A DNA stretch of 64,000 nucleotides from Siphonodentalium dalli (GCA_032622095.1 CP136064.1:180952011-181016010); one strand, 5' to 3'. Shown: positions 44,096 through 54,991, numbered from the stretch's first letter. Numbers and translations are program-made. The notes: a model not told the origin generated them from the letters alone.

Positions 44096-45476
44096 AGTTA
44101 CGTAAGTCGTGACCCAGAGTTGGACCAAACAGTTAGCGGAGTGAACCCATTTCAAAGGTTGTCCGTACAACATAAGAGTCTATATTACATCTTATCAACT
44201 ATTCTAGTTGAATTTAAGATGTGACAAACTTAGTGACCACTGCTTAAAATGATGGAAAAGGTCAGAAATAACAGAAATTAGATCGTATGTACAACAACAC
44301 TCGAAATTAGGAAAATATCCGACGGCAAATTTAATGCTGTGGCATGTTAGATTCCACACAATCATTTTGCCACGGTTATTTCATACGTCATTGCTTACAA
44401 TATGTTATTGCCGTGACTAACTTTGAATTTCGAGCATTAAAAATGGTTGGTTGTCAGTCTAATTCTATTGAAAATCGGGTAAAATGAAAATAATTTTTCG
44501 AAATAATTGGAAAAATCTTACGAAGTTACGACTTACGACGTTAATTTCTTTTTGTGTGTGACCTCTGTCAGTCTGTGGCACTGAAAACTGAGCCATAGTT
44601 AACCTAAAAATGTATGTCTTCCATCAGATACCGTAAAACCCTTAAGGAGCATGGCCTGCATGGAAAATATCTGTTTGAAATTGAATACAAATTCACAACA
44701 ATTGATCCGCCATTCTGTGTTGTGTTTTAAAACATCACGTGACAACATTGACCTCCTTCGCCGACTTTTGGCAACACCCATAAACAACACGTGACACCCC
44801 CTAACTGATTTCTCATTGGTCAATATATCCCCTATACCGTAGAAGCGGGGGCTGATATAGACCCTACCTACCGAAATTGATTGGTGTACAGAATGTTCGT
44901 TTTAACAGTATATAATCTAATATATTCACAGGTATTGTCACGTAAGACTCACGTTTGAGCCCATATATAGTTGTTAATGGTGCTAACGGGTGCTATTCAT
45001 CTATTGTAAACAATAAGGCATCAATAGCACACACCTGTTTATGTGGTCCTGCTAATTTACTATGATGTTGGTGGGTCCTGCTGAATTACTATGATGCTGG
45101 TATGACAAAGAGGAGTTAAGTACCAAAATCAGGATGGACAGACAATCAGATGGAAGAAGATCATTTAACAATAACAGATTTCAAATTACATTTTACTGTT
45201 ATAAAAAGATATTTTCATCTTGAATTATCCTTTTTTGTCGATAAATTCCATGCATCAATATAATCACTAAAGGCTCTGTGTTTGTAGCTTTCTGAATTCA
45301 AATTGTTATTATCTGTGTATAGAATGCACTTTAATATGTAGAGATAATCACTAAACAAAACAATTTGTTTAAAAGTCATGAATGACCAGACAATTCGAAA
45401 TACAGATGGGCAGAGGTGCATAATGCTCTCGATGCCTCACAACAATAATACAAGTTACGGGAAGCTTAGTGGTAAA
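44096..45476. other. Unassigned spacer
   Basis: A diverged direct pair GGTCCTGCT(A/G)A(A/T)TTACTATGATG lies at about 45035 and 45066, with a cousin at 56633. No gene was recognised. ORFs at 44599 and 45215 (minus) lack domains. Confidence 0.45.
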
Positions 45477-46412
45477 TTGGACATATATGGCAAAAAAACG
45501 TGGCCAACAGAAAATACATCGGCATTTTTGTCCCAGTCATAAGTCCTGGGACAAGCCGAGACAGAAAAAAATAAAGTATATAGTCTGTCTCGCTCCTGTC
45601 CCAGTAGAATCAGTTTGGTCCCTGTTCTCTGAATAAAACTACCCGCTGTTTTTTTGTGTCTCGCTCCTGTCCCAGCAGAATCAGCTTGGTCCCTGTTCTC
45701 TTGAGTAAAACTACCCGCTGTTTTTTTTTGTCTCCCTCCTGTCCCAGCAGAATCAGTTTGGTCCCTGTTCTCTGAGTAAAACTGCCCGCTGTTATTTTTG
45801 TCTCGCTCCTGTCCCAGTAGAATCAGTTTGGTCCCTGTTCTCTGAGTAAAACTGCCCGCTGTTATTTTTGTCTCGCTCCTGTGCTAGTAGAATCAGTTTG
45901 GTCCCTGTTCTCTGAGTAAAACTACCCTCTGTTTTTTTTGTCTCGCTCCCGTCCCAGTAGAATCATTTTGGTTCCTGTTCTCTGAATAAAACTACCCGCT
46001 GTTTTTTTCTGACTGCGACAGATTAATTTTCAATCAGTTTTTTAACTGGTACAGACCGAGACAAACACATTCCTAATGTTTTCATATTAAATATATTATA
46101 TACCTTTGATATTTCATGTCCCAATAGAAAGGTCTGGGACAGACCGAGACAGAATAATTTTGAAGAGGATCTTACTTGGGAACCATGGGACAAACTGATT
46201 TGACTGGTATAATATATTTAATATGAAAACATTAGAAATGTGTGTGTCTCGGTCTGTACCAGTCAAATCAGTTTGTCCCATGGTTCCCAAATAAGATCCT
46301 CTTCAAAATTATTCTGTCTCGGCTTGTCCCAGGCCCAGGACTTATGACTGGGACAAAAATGCCGATGTATTTTCTGTTGGCCACGTTTCTTGCCATATCT
46401 ATGGTTGGACAT
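45477..46412. mobile_element. Inverted-repeat element with 8-bp TSD TTGGACAT and central minisatellite
   Basis: TTGGACAT lies at 45477-45484 and 46405-46412. The arms (ATATGGCAA, ACGTGGCCAACAGAAAATAC, GTCCCAGTCATAAGTCC and complements) extend about 85 bp. A second internal palindrome pairs 46035-46100 with 46205-46262 (CTGGTACAGACCGAGACA, ATGTTTTCATATTAAATATA). TGTCCCA / GAGACAGA words dominate. An 8-bp duplication suggests hAT or a similar superfamily. No transposase is present. Confidence 0.82.
45587..46009 (+). repeat. Six-unit minisatellite, period 70-72 bp
   Basis: GTCTCGCTCCTGTCCCAG starts units at 45587, 45658, 45730, 45800, 45870 and 45940. Each contains AGAATCAGTTTGGTCCCTG and ends in a T run of variable length. 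It occupies the centre of the element above. Confidence 0.95.
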
Positions 46413-47329
46413 GACACCATATCCGACCACTAAGAGTCCCGTGACGTTATTATGTCAGTGGACCAACTCCAGCGTATACCTTTGATCATCGCTGTAATTT
46501 ATTTTAATTTGTAACTTAAATGTGTCATCTATGGCCATTAACTTGTGTAACGTCAGTGACGAGCCATGGGCGTTGAACGTCAATGCATCGAGTCAATGGT
46601 TAATCACCAGAAGAGGACAACTTGTCGAGTTTGATAGTTAATTTATGAGTCTTTAGAATTCCTCAAATATGTCGCTTGCAGGTTTTGGTACATGGCACTA
46701 TGTCTTTAAATTCGCAGAAAATTATTTCCAACAGATATCCCCTTTCTTGGCACCCAAATACACCAAAGATATCCCTAAGGCGCGCGGCAGAGTTTCTGAA
46801 AAACAAGATGGTGAATAAACACCTAATATGATTTCATATGGGGTTACTGACCTAATATGGGTTCATCTACCGTCACTATTTATCAACGCTGATTGGCTAA
46901 TCGCAAGAGCTGACATAATAATAATTTATATGGAGATAACAAACACAGAGACAGAATTTATTATCTTGAGTGAAACATCCTCTGGATATAACATTGGGGC
47001 ATACGCCACAAGTTGCACTTGTTTTATTATGGCTAGTGGAGCTGAAAGAAACCAGTCTATTTCCAGCCAGACAAAGCAGTTTGGTTTTGAAGTCAGAAAT
47101 GGACTGTGAATAAAATTTATTATCATAAATATATACATACTTTTAGCATTTGTATATTGCACATGAAAATGATATTTAAAATGTTGGAAGTAAGGAAAGA
47201 GTTACAAAAAAACAAAAACACTCAGGTCATTAATACAACAACATGTCAACAACATGGTGCAATAACTCATCATTAATGCAAGGCATTTGGCAAACACCAT
47301 ACAAACATATATATAAATGTGGCAGGGAT
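46413..47329. other. Unassigned spacer with one domain-less ORF
   Basis: The 93-codon ORF at 46828-47109 (+) overlaps a 78-codon minus-strand ORF, has an unremarkable composition and no motif I recognise. There is no promoter or splice context that I would trust. Nothing else was assigned. Confidence 0.45.
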
Positions 47330-47935
47330 GTGTCTATAAGGTCTATGTCGGGGTGGGGTTTTCCCAACTTTAAATTTCCAACTTCACCCCTTGAACCAGA
47401 CCATATTTCCAATTCTGGGAAACTCCATTTGTAATCCCCACCCCCCACCCCCCCCCCCCCCCCCCCCCGTTGGATTGCAAATTTTCAACTGGTATCATAA
47501 AATATCCAACATAACACGACCCTATGTTTGAAATTGTTCAATTGATGGCCACTTCAGTTCAAATTTTTACAAAAAGTAGGAAAATACTTTTGTAATTTCA
47601 AATTTTACAATAAATACTGGTTGGAAACAAAATGTCAGATCAATTCCATCTACAGTAATGCCCTAAATAATTGACTCCTTAACCACAGCAGAATTATGGG
47701 TAATTTATCAGAATTTAGACGGAAATATGGCAACAATCCATATTTCCGACTAAATCCGGAAAAATTACCCATAATTCTGCTGTGTCGATTATTTAGGGTA
47801 TTACTGTATTTTAGGTCTGAAATTTCCAACTAATGTTGTGTCAGGCATTAAATTTCCAATTATTGAAAATTATGGCCAAATTTTCTGAGCCCCACCCCAT
47901 GTTGCCACGTCCTTGAAATGTGGAAATGGGCAGGA
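47330..47935. repeat. Imperfect inverted-repeat element enclosing a palindromic MITE and a C run
   Basis: GGCAGGGATGTG...GGGGTGGGGTTTTCC at the left pairs loosely with GGGGTGGGGCTC...ACGTGGCAAC read on the minus strand at the right. Inside lie a 21-bp C run (47448-47468) and P1 copy 1. AAATTTCCAAC words recur. Confidence 0.5.
47651..47808. mobile_element. Palindromic MITE P1, copy 1
   Basis: TA-CAGTAATGCCCTAAATAAT...ATTATTTAGGGTATTACTG-TA ends surround arms with CCTTAACCACAGCAGAATTA, TGGGTAA and TCGGAAATATGG. A CAGT start with a TA target is the style of Tc1/mariner-type MITEs. The right arm has lost the GGTTAAGGAG block. Confidence 0.88.
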
Positions 47936-48134
47936 ATACCAGAGACGGTAAATGTCTTAACAGACAGTGTTATTTCCAATTCCGAAGAGTGAGAGTGAAT
48001 GTTTGAACCATACTAAGAATCATGTAAATACAACATCAACTTATTTCGGAATTTGATTTGTGAAAAGAAATATTAGATACCGATAAGGGAAAATACTTAG
48101 TATTGCTTTGACATTAAACTTAAAAAAGTACTTA
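47936..48134. other. Unassigned spacer
   Basis: Short AT-rich stretch without visible structure. Confidence 0.4.
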
Positions 48135-48501
48135 CTGATATGTGGGAGAGTATGCATGCTTAATCATATATGTTATATTATATCATATTTTGCACCGCAA
48201 TCACTTTAACAGTTTGTTCTGCACAGCTTGCTAAATCATCCTTGCATTGTCTCCTGGGGTAAGATTGGATCACATTTCAGTTGTATTTAACATAATACTG
48301 ATTACAGTAGATATTAAATACAACTGAAATGTGATCCAATCTTACCTCAGGAGAAAATGCGCGACCGAACTGTTCTCTCCGACGGTCAGTATAAAACAGA
48401 ATGTGGTCAACAACAATCACCCATGTGTGCATGACAAGGATGATTTAGCAAGCTGTGCAGAACAAAATTGTAATGTGATAGCGGTGAAAAATATGATATA
48501 A

Positions 48502-50036
48502 TCTATCTACTATATAATTTGAGAACTACGTATATATGTGTGTATATGTGTACTTCATGGAATCCAAAATGCGTGTTCAGATTGAGCTCAATTTTCGTAT
48601 GTAAGTGTAAAATCCCACCGAAACGGGAAGCGTTTGTTTTCAATTCAATGCAATGTTATCGCTCGAGCGTTGTCTGTCGTTCCTAGGAAGGGGGGATTTC
48701 TACGGGTAAATTTTTCCGCCAGAAACAAAAAATTTAATTAAAACAATTTAAAATTAAAAAAATTTAAAAATAAAAAAACAATTCAGAAGAAAAAATATAT
48801 TAAATTTAAAAAACATTAAATTCATATTAAAAAATAAAAAACAAAAATAAATAAAAACAAAATAATTAAAAAAATGTCATGTTTCTGACGAAATTTGGTA
48901 CAAATGCAGCACAAGTGTCTCGGAACCTGTTGCAATTGGTTTTTCGAACAAAGCCATGGGACGAATGCCGCCAGTGGCGGGCTAACATGCTAGTACCATA
49001 TATATTGAGACTTCCGTAAATATATATATATGTACTTCATAGAATCGAAAACGGGTTGACCGATCGGGACCAAACTTCCTATCTAAAGGTAAAATCCCAC
49101 GGGAATCGTTTTGGAGAAGCTCAGAGCACCCGTTCTCCAATCCCAAAATCACTGCAAAGGCACGGCGGGGGTTAATCGCATTGATAGTTAATGAGCGTTT
49201 GTTTTTGATGCATCGCTATAAAGAGCGTCTGTTTTCCATTCAACGTTATTTGCATCTGCAGAGAGATATACGGGAACAATACTTTTGAGTGGTTAGCTAT
49301 GCGGGGAGATTTATTGGATGCCATAGTACTCTTACAACATCATTGTTATAGTATGTATGACACTTAGGTCAGGGCTTAGGGGGGTTGTTAGTGTGGATAT
49401 AGGCATAATGGACAAATCATAATGCTTCTCAGAAATCCCGGTTACAAACCAACACTCACAATTTCGTCTTTTGCATCAGATACCAACACCTCGACCGATC
49501 GGGACGAAACTTGGTACGTGAGTGTAGTTTGACCAGGTGGTCGTCGTTGTCGTATTGGCGAGCCCGTGCGACGCCCGTGCAGCGCCCGTGCAGCGCAGAC
49601 GAGATCTCGGAAAAGGGTGGAGCTATCGACTTGAAATTTGGTATGTGAATGTATCTTGCCCCGGATACAAATTTTATCGGGTCGCCGAGCCCGTGCGACG
49701 CCAGCTTCGCGCATGCGCAGACCAGATCTCGGAAACGGGTGGAGCTATCGACTTGAAATTTGGTATGTGAATGTATCTTGCCCCGGATACGAATTTTATC
49801 GGGTCGCCGAGCCCGTACGACGCCAGATTTGTCCGGGGAGTGTTTTGGACGGGTCAAATCATGACCACGACCTGACCTTGACCTACAAAATTGTCAATTC
49901 AAGGTCAAATCGGGTAAAACTTGCTGATTTCGACGAAATTTGGTACAAATGCAGCAAGTGTCTCGGAACCTGTTGCAATTGCTTTTTCGAACAAAGCCAT
50001 GGCACGAATGCCGCCAGTGGCGGGCTAACCTGCTAG
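48502..50036 (+). mobile_element. Non-autonomous Helitron, two units head to tail
   Basis: It starts A|TCTATCTACTATATAATTTG and ends CCGCC-AGT-GGCGG hairpin, nine bases, CTAG|T, which are the TC, 3' hairpin and CTRR hallmarks. An equivalent 3' end (hairpin, GCTAACATGCTAG) occurs at 48968-48993. It is followed at once by a second 5'-like region (CCATATATATTGAGACTTCC, TGTACTTCATAGAATC) matching the first (GTACTTCATGGAATCC). Units are 48502-48993 and 48994-50036. Both carry GACGAAATTTGGTACAAATG and GTGTCTCGGAACCTGTTGCA. No Rep/helicase is encoded. The 90-133-codon ORFs inside are shadows of internal repeats. Confidence 0.88.
49556..49830 (+). repeat. Internal repeats of the Helitron, period about 122 bp
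   Basis: TCGACTTGAAATTTGGTATG, TGAATGTATCTTGCCCCGG, ATTTTATCGGGTCGCCGAGC, CCGTGCGACGCC and AGATCTCGGAAA(A/C)GGGTGG occur about 2.3 times (landmarks 49641 and 49763). The reversed fragment at 25590 comes from this part. The tract is much GC-richer than its surroundings. Confidence 0.88.
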
Positions 50037-50249
50037 TATAATATATATGGTTAAGCATGCATACTCTCCCACAGATAGATGGTTGCGATAATCCCCTTCA
50101 GCTATTATTGTAGTCTATCTATTAATGAGATGACCAGACCCATATCCCATGTATGTTGCATTACCGTAGTCTGCTTAACAATTTGAGTGGCACCCAAGAT
50201 ACAATAACATGTGAAAAGTGCGGAATAATTCATAATTGTCAGCAATATG

Positions 50250-50740
50250 TTAAACCTTTCTTTACTGACCCTTTCATGACTGGGGTTTCCTGGATTTTTG
50301 CGAAAACTCTGTGCCAATGCATTCTCTTATATATGCGAGTCGCACAATATTTAACTTGATCTCGTAAGCCAGGGCATTCTTTTATATATGCGAGGCTCCC
50401 TATGGGAGGATCGCATATATAAGAGAATGCACTGGCACAGGGTTTGTAATGCTGCACCAGCGCAGGTCCCGTCATGAAAGGGCTAAATACTTATTGATGA
50501 GCAGTTCGATGAGGAAATGTTCAGATAAAAATTCAAAAATGTCCTATGGACGTTTATTGAACTTATAAAAATATTATCTGAACATTTCCCACCAATTAAT
50601 AAAAATCCTTTTGCATTTATATTATCTTTTCGTCTGTTGTCTGCTCATGTTTCCTGAACACCTATCCAAATGAATAATAGACCATTCCAATATATGCTTC
50701 TATAACTAACGGGAGAATCTATTAGTAAAGAAAGGGTTAA
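50250..50740. mobile_element. TTAA element with (C)CCTTTCTTTACT ends, containing another TTAA-type MITE
   Basis: TTAA-ACCTTTCTTTACT at 50250 and AGTAAAGAAAGGG-TTAA ending at 50740 are inverted. The interior right of 50490 (GAAATGTTCAGATAA, TTATCTGAACATTTCCCACC, GACCATTCCAATATATGC) is related, reversed, to 54992-55200. A M1 MITE (50265-50486) sits immediately inside the left end, a nested insertion. Confidence 0.75.
50265..50486. mobile_element. piggyBac-like MITE M1, copy 1
   Basis: The ends CCCTTTCATGAC and GTCATGAAAGGG are inverted, with flanks TGA/CTAA that look like decayed TTAA. The interior has paired TCTTATATATGCGAG and CGCATATATAAGAGAATGCA arms and TGCACCAGCGCAGG. The opposing 68-78-codon ORFs here are incidental. 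Confidence 0.85.
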
Positions 50741-50814
50741 AATGAACCACTGTTATTTTTAGATGTTGAGATAAGACTGATAACCTATTGTTGACTACAA
50801 GAAATACAGTAATG

Positions 50815-51020
50815 CCCATTATAATCGACTCCTTAACCACAGCAGAATTACTGGTAATTTTCAGGATTTAGTCGGAAATATGGCTTTTGTTGCCATTCAT
50901 CGGAAAGCTCTGTGAGAGCTTTCCAATGAATGGCAACAAGCCATATTTCTGACTAAATCCTGAAAAATTACCTATAATTCTGCTGTGGTTAAGGAGTCGA
51001 TTATTTAGGGCATTACTGTA
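50815..51020. mobile_element. Palindromic MITE P1, copy 2
   Basis: TACAGTAATGCCC and GGGCATTACTGTA ends, nearly perfect arms of about 95 bp (CGACTCCTTAACCACAGCAG, TTTAGTCGGAAATATGGCTT, TTGCCATTCATCGGAAAGCT) and a GCTCTGTGAGAGC centre. Confidence 0.93.
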
Positions 51021-51285
51021 TGAATGATCAGTGTGCTTCCAAAAGGTTGAGTCATTAGATTGAAAAATTAATTTTTACATACAACATTTAAAGAAATTTT
51101 TATGATATCAGTTAATAATTTTATTTAGATTCTTGTGTATTAAATATCTTGCTTGATATTGAATTTAATATCCATTTATTTCATATAGTTTCCGTGATTT
51201 AGAGGATGGCAATAATCAATTTGTTATTTTTTTAATAACAATGTGACACTTTGGTAAGACCATTTAAATATATCATATTTAATTA

Positions 51286-51551
51286 TTAACCCTTTCATGA
51301 CAGGAGAAGCTCGCACTGGTGCAGCATTAAAGACCATGTGGCAGTGCATTATCTAATATATGCGAGTCTCCCATAGGGAGCCTCGCATATACAAGAGAAT
51401 ACACTGGCTAACAAGATCAAGGTAAATATTGTTAGACCAATGCTTTCTCTTATATGTGAAGCTCCCTGTGGGGAAACTCTCATATATATGGGAATACATT
51501 GTCACAGGGTTTTTGCAAAATTTCAGGAGGTTTCAGTCACGAAATGGATAA
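51286..51551. mobile_element. piggyBac-like MITE M1, copy 2
   Basis: TTAA-CCCTTTCATGACAGGAG at the left; the right end GTCACGAAATGGATAA is decayed. GCGAGTCTCCCATAGGGAGC, CTCGCATAT and CATTGTCACAGGGTTTTTGC identify the family. It has an extra internal hairpin compared with copy 5. Confidence 0.85.
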
Positions 51552-51887
51552 CCTCTTGGCTGCTATATGTCTGTAGTCAGTACAGACCTACTTCAGAGCA
51601 CCAGCTGATGACCATAATTTGTAAAGGGAACTTAGAAATTCTGTATCTCAAAGTTTTTAATAGTGTACGATATTCCAGGATTGTGCATGAAACTAGCCTT
51701 TCCTTGGAAGTCGGTTTATGTGGTTTCGCGACATTCCTGTTATATTTTACCATTGCAAAATAGCTATAGTGTCAACGGATCAGCAGACAACATCATTTAG
51801 CAGTGAAGAAGTTAACATAATTTCTGTCGAACAAAGCAATTATCAACTGTTGTTGAGGTCTGAAACCCTGAGTACATCTTTATGAAT
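51552..51887. other. Unassigned spacer
   Basis: The tail of the 107-codon ORF that begins in the MITE runs through here without a recognisable domain. Nothing else is seen. Confidence 0.45.
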
Positions 51888-52414
51888 TTAAAGGGACTCA
51901 AGGCCTTCAAAGTGGGTTAATGTAAATTAACATAAATTTTATTAAAGTCTGTAAAACAACTATCATCAAGTACATGTTAAAATTTATATAAAAAATGATC
52001 TTATTTTCATTATTTAATAACTCTACTATATCAAGATTTTGCATAACTAAACCATTGTCATGTATTACTGTTACGGTGGCATTATTAAAGTCCAATAAGA
52101 CTTCAAAGTTTAATCAAAAATCGATAGTAAACATTCGGAAAGGTCAAATCATTGAAAACTATTCTTAAAATCATATTTAGACTAAATTATTTTAACTTAA
52201 CACATGATTAGCGATGCTTGTTATCAAATCAATGTAACAGTATCGTTTACATGACAATTGTTTCAGCACATGAAATTTTGAAGAAAATTATTGAAGAGCT
52301 ATCAATAATTATTATAAGAACTATGTTGATCTATTTCTCCATGTTCTTCTTAGTGGTAATGTTTTTACAGATTTTTACAAATTTACACACTGCGAGTGCA
52401 TTGGGTCTCTTTAA
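51888..52414. mobile_element. TTAA MITE family M2, copy 1
   Basis: TTAA at 51888-51891 and 52411-52414 borders AGGGACTCAAGGCC and ...GGGTCTCT. The interior matches 59938-60468 throughout (TTCTTATTTTCATTA, AGATTTTGCAT, AGTCCAATAAGA, GATTAGCGATG(C/T)TTGTT, CTCCA(T/A)GTTCTTCTTA, TTTACACACTG(C/T)GAGTGC). No ORF is shared. Confidence 0.92.
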
Positions 52415-52560
52415 GAATTAAGTTTGGTAGAATAATTTCTGTAAGTCGAAAAAAAAAAAAAAATTCCCGAAAAAGTTATATAAGTCAACTTATATGTTAT
52501 ATGTTATCAAATAATTAGAATGTTAGACAAGACAATTTCGAAGCACACTGACGATATCTG

Positions 52561-52777
52561 TACATTAATGCCCTAAATAATCGACTCCTTAACCACAGAA
52601 GAATTATGGGTAATTTTTTAGGATTTAGTCGGAAATATGGCTTGTTGCCATTCATCGGAAAGCTCTCAGTGAGAGCTTTCCAATAAATGGCAATAAGCCA
52701 TATTTCCGACTAAATCCTGAAAAGTTACCCAAAATTCTGCTGTGGTTAAGGAGTCGATTATTTAGGGTATTAATGTA
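52561..52777. mobile_element. Palindromic MITE P1, copy 3
   Basis: TACATTAATGCCCTAAATAA and its complement bound arms of about 100 bp that are almost perfectly paired, with centre GAAAGCTCTCAGTGAGAGCT. Both ends share the same C-to-T change relative to other copies, so the arms were copied together or corrected. Confidence 0.93.
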
Positions 52778-52950
52778 GATTAATATTTTAGTGTGTGATC
52801 ACAGACACTAATCTCCATTCAAAAATAAACAAACACACAGATAACATAAACTAGTATCACAAACATCTAACGCAAAGAGATTAAGAGATACTGCTGCATC
52901 ATTCATCAACACAGTATTTTTATGGTAAAATTTTCCAATCTATAAAGAAA

Positions 52951-53230
52951 TATTAAAGTGATGTGAAAACCTCCAGTAGGGTGATCAAATAGAAATGGGG
53001 AAAGAATGATGCTCAAAGTAGTTATTTTTTACAAATATTATACCCAAATTGACAACAACACACAGTAAATATTTACATCTTCAGATGATATTTTTTATGG
53101 AGTGGTACGGTCGATTTGCTTGATATTTTCAGCAATGTTATTAGAATGATAAATCCTTCAGTTGGCATAGCGCCTGAATACTAACTGATCCATTTCATGC
53201 AGTCAAAAAGTCCATAACATGTCTTTAAAG
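52951..53230. repeat. Dispersed family D1, copy 2
   Basis: Related to 14291-14670 and 59177-59550 but with about 75 bp missing from the middle (the CTCTCGATGG...ATCGC segment). TTAAAGTGATGTGAAAACCT marks the start. Confidence 0.82.
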
Positions 53231-53409
53231 TATAAACATTTGTTCACCATTCATTTAAGACATCAGCTGATGATAACATGGGGCATAATTTTTTATTTTC
53301 TTCCGAAAAATAAAATCCAGTTTTCAAATGTTGGCAGAATATTGATTCCACAGAATATTGATTCCACACACCAATCAAATGTACTGAATGGAAACACCCT
53401 ATTAAATAC

Positions 53410-53966
53410 CAGGGTTTGTACACCAAATTGATTGTAAGTTTCCATCACTTTTCCATGAAGCTGTAGCAAAAATCAAGGACAATGATGAGTTTACTAACAG
53501 TTTTTGCACATATGATTTGACTGTGAGAGTGCAAAAATTTAATAAATTTAACCTGTAATAGTATAATTACCTGCCAGTGGCCCACTTTTCATTGAATGAA
53601 CAATTTCATGCCATGTTATTCAAATAATTCACCCATGCATGATCGTCCTTGACTCAAGAACAGAAGTAATCCTCAAACCAGATTGCCCATGTGTGCCATT
53701 CTATTGTGGATGAGGAGGCATTACTCTATATATATGACAGGTAATGCGATTTCACATTACAATGATATTTAGTGTTTCCAATGAATTGGACTTTAGGGAT
53801 GTATGCGCACAATATTTTCGCAATCAACTACTATATTGTTGCCCTGAGCGATCCTTTTCCATGACATAGGCCAAATATTGCTAATTTCCATGATTATTCC
53901 AGGCCTGGAAAGGAATTATTGCATTCCATTGACTTTTCCAGATTCCATGACCGCGTACAAACCCTG
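53410..53966. mobile_element. CAGGGTTTGTAC element rich in TTTTCCATGA words
   Basis: Inverted ends CAGGGTTTGTACACC and CGCGTACAAACCCTG are flanked by AATAC on both sides. Subterminal TTCCAT(C/G)A, CCAGGCCTGGAAAGG and TTTTCCATGACA words recur. The ends resemble hAT-type termini. The duplicated flank is shorter than 8 bp, so the superfamily is uncertain. Confidence 0.7.
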
Positions 53967-54112
53967 AATACATATTACAATCTCCCAAACATTGAATATA
54001 AGCTGGATCTACATGGTGTTGACTTTGCTAATATGGATGATGTAAATTATGCTAACTATCTGCTTGTGTTGATTAGGGATCGTGCTGCCACTTGCCCAAT
54101 TTGCCAATGGCA

Positions 54113-54662
54113 AAAATAATTCACAATTTGGCAAAAATTATTTTCATTTGGCAAAAGTTTTGGCAAGTCACTTTTAAATTCCTCAAGATGGTTGACAAAT
54201 ATTGGTCAATCAATAGGATTCATTTCAGGAAACTCTTACAATATAATTATACATTATAATGTATTAGTGGTGTTTTATATGGTTTAGGAAAAGTTAACAC
54301 CTCAATTAAGATGCAGTTAATCTGATAGTTAGTATTATCGATGGGTGGAGGGATTACCCGTATTTAGTGTGGTGGTGTTTACACAGCTAATCCTATCTTG
54401 GTGTGCCCTGCTGATGAAGCAACCCTTCTACCATTTTATTGTTCGGTAATTGGTTTATTGTTGTATGATAACCACAATAGAGATGCGAGTATAACTATTA
54501 ACTAACTGCTTTCCTATCGATATCAAATGTCGTTCAAACCGCGAGTGTCGAAACATAAAACTTAAGATTGCAGAAAATGGTACTATCAGGGATAGCATTT
54601 GGCAAATTCTAAAAGAATTTGGCAAAAAATATTTTCATTTGGCAAATTATTTGGCAAAAGTA
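54113..54662. repeat. Direct repeats of TTTGGCAAA clusters around about 430 bp
   Basis: AATTTGGCAAAAATTATTTT, CATTTGGCAAAAGTTTTGGC at 54130-54170 recurs in the same orientation at 54610-54662 (AATTTGGCAAAAAATATTTT, CATTTGGCAAATTATTTGGC). TTGGCAAA occurs about eight times. The span between is otherwise unassigned. Confidence 0.65.
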
Positions 54663-54991
54663 TATTTCGGCCCAGCGCGGACATTGGTGTTGATTACTCC
54701 AAAAAAAATCAGTTTTTTTTAGCATGATTAAATCACAGTTATAGTATCAGTTAAAGATTGCTTGTATACGTATATACATAGCAACCTGCCCCATTTCTCT
54801 TCTATTCTATTTGTATGAAAGTTCAGCCGACAAGTTCAACATCAGGCAGTTTGTTGAATATATTATTTGAACATCCCTACAAATGAATACAAAGGGTTTT
54901 CTCCATCTACTGCCATTCTATGGGTTCTGAACATCCAAACAAAACGTCTGTTATAAGAAGTCTTTTCTCTACGATCTTAAATCATGTCAGA
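54663..54991. other. Unassigned spacer
   Basis: TGAACATCC occurs three times (about 54878, 54930 and, reversed, in the next element), but no boundaries could be drawn. Confidence 0.4.

Larger units (their letters stand above)
48135..50078. mobile_element. Long palindrome P2, right arm split by a Helitron
   Basis: The left arm 48135-48290 (CTGATATGTGGGAGAGTATG, CATGCTTAA, GTTCTGCACAGCTTGCTAAA, GGATCACATTTCAGTTGTAT) pairs with the right arm starting at 48314. The right arm holds about 60 bp of extra CG-rich sequence (about 48358-48430) and, after GATATAA, the Helitron 48502-50036. It then resumes with TATAATATATATGGTTAAGC, ATGCATACTCTCCCACAG. No ORF is present. Confidence 0.85.

Noticed and set aside
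46828-47109. 93-codon ORF outside obvious repeats
   Set aside because: No domain, no promoter or poly-A context, and the opposite strand is also open. Kept only as a remark in the spacer entry.
49442-50036. Overlapping 90-133-codon ORFs with Arg-rich products
   Set aside because: They lie in the GC-rich internal repeats of a non-autonomous Helitron, overlap on both strands, and repeat the same peptide words because the DNA is tandemly repeated.
51440-51763. 107-codon ORF
   Set aside because: It starts within M1 copy 2 and reads out into unassigned sequence. Other M1 copies do not preserve the frame.
53919-54119. 66-codon ORF that could be an exon
   Set aside because: The first third is the end of the CAGGGTTTGTAC element and the last part enters the TTTGGCAAA cluster. 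The remaining 40 codons have no recognisable domain or convincing splice sites.
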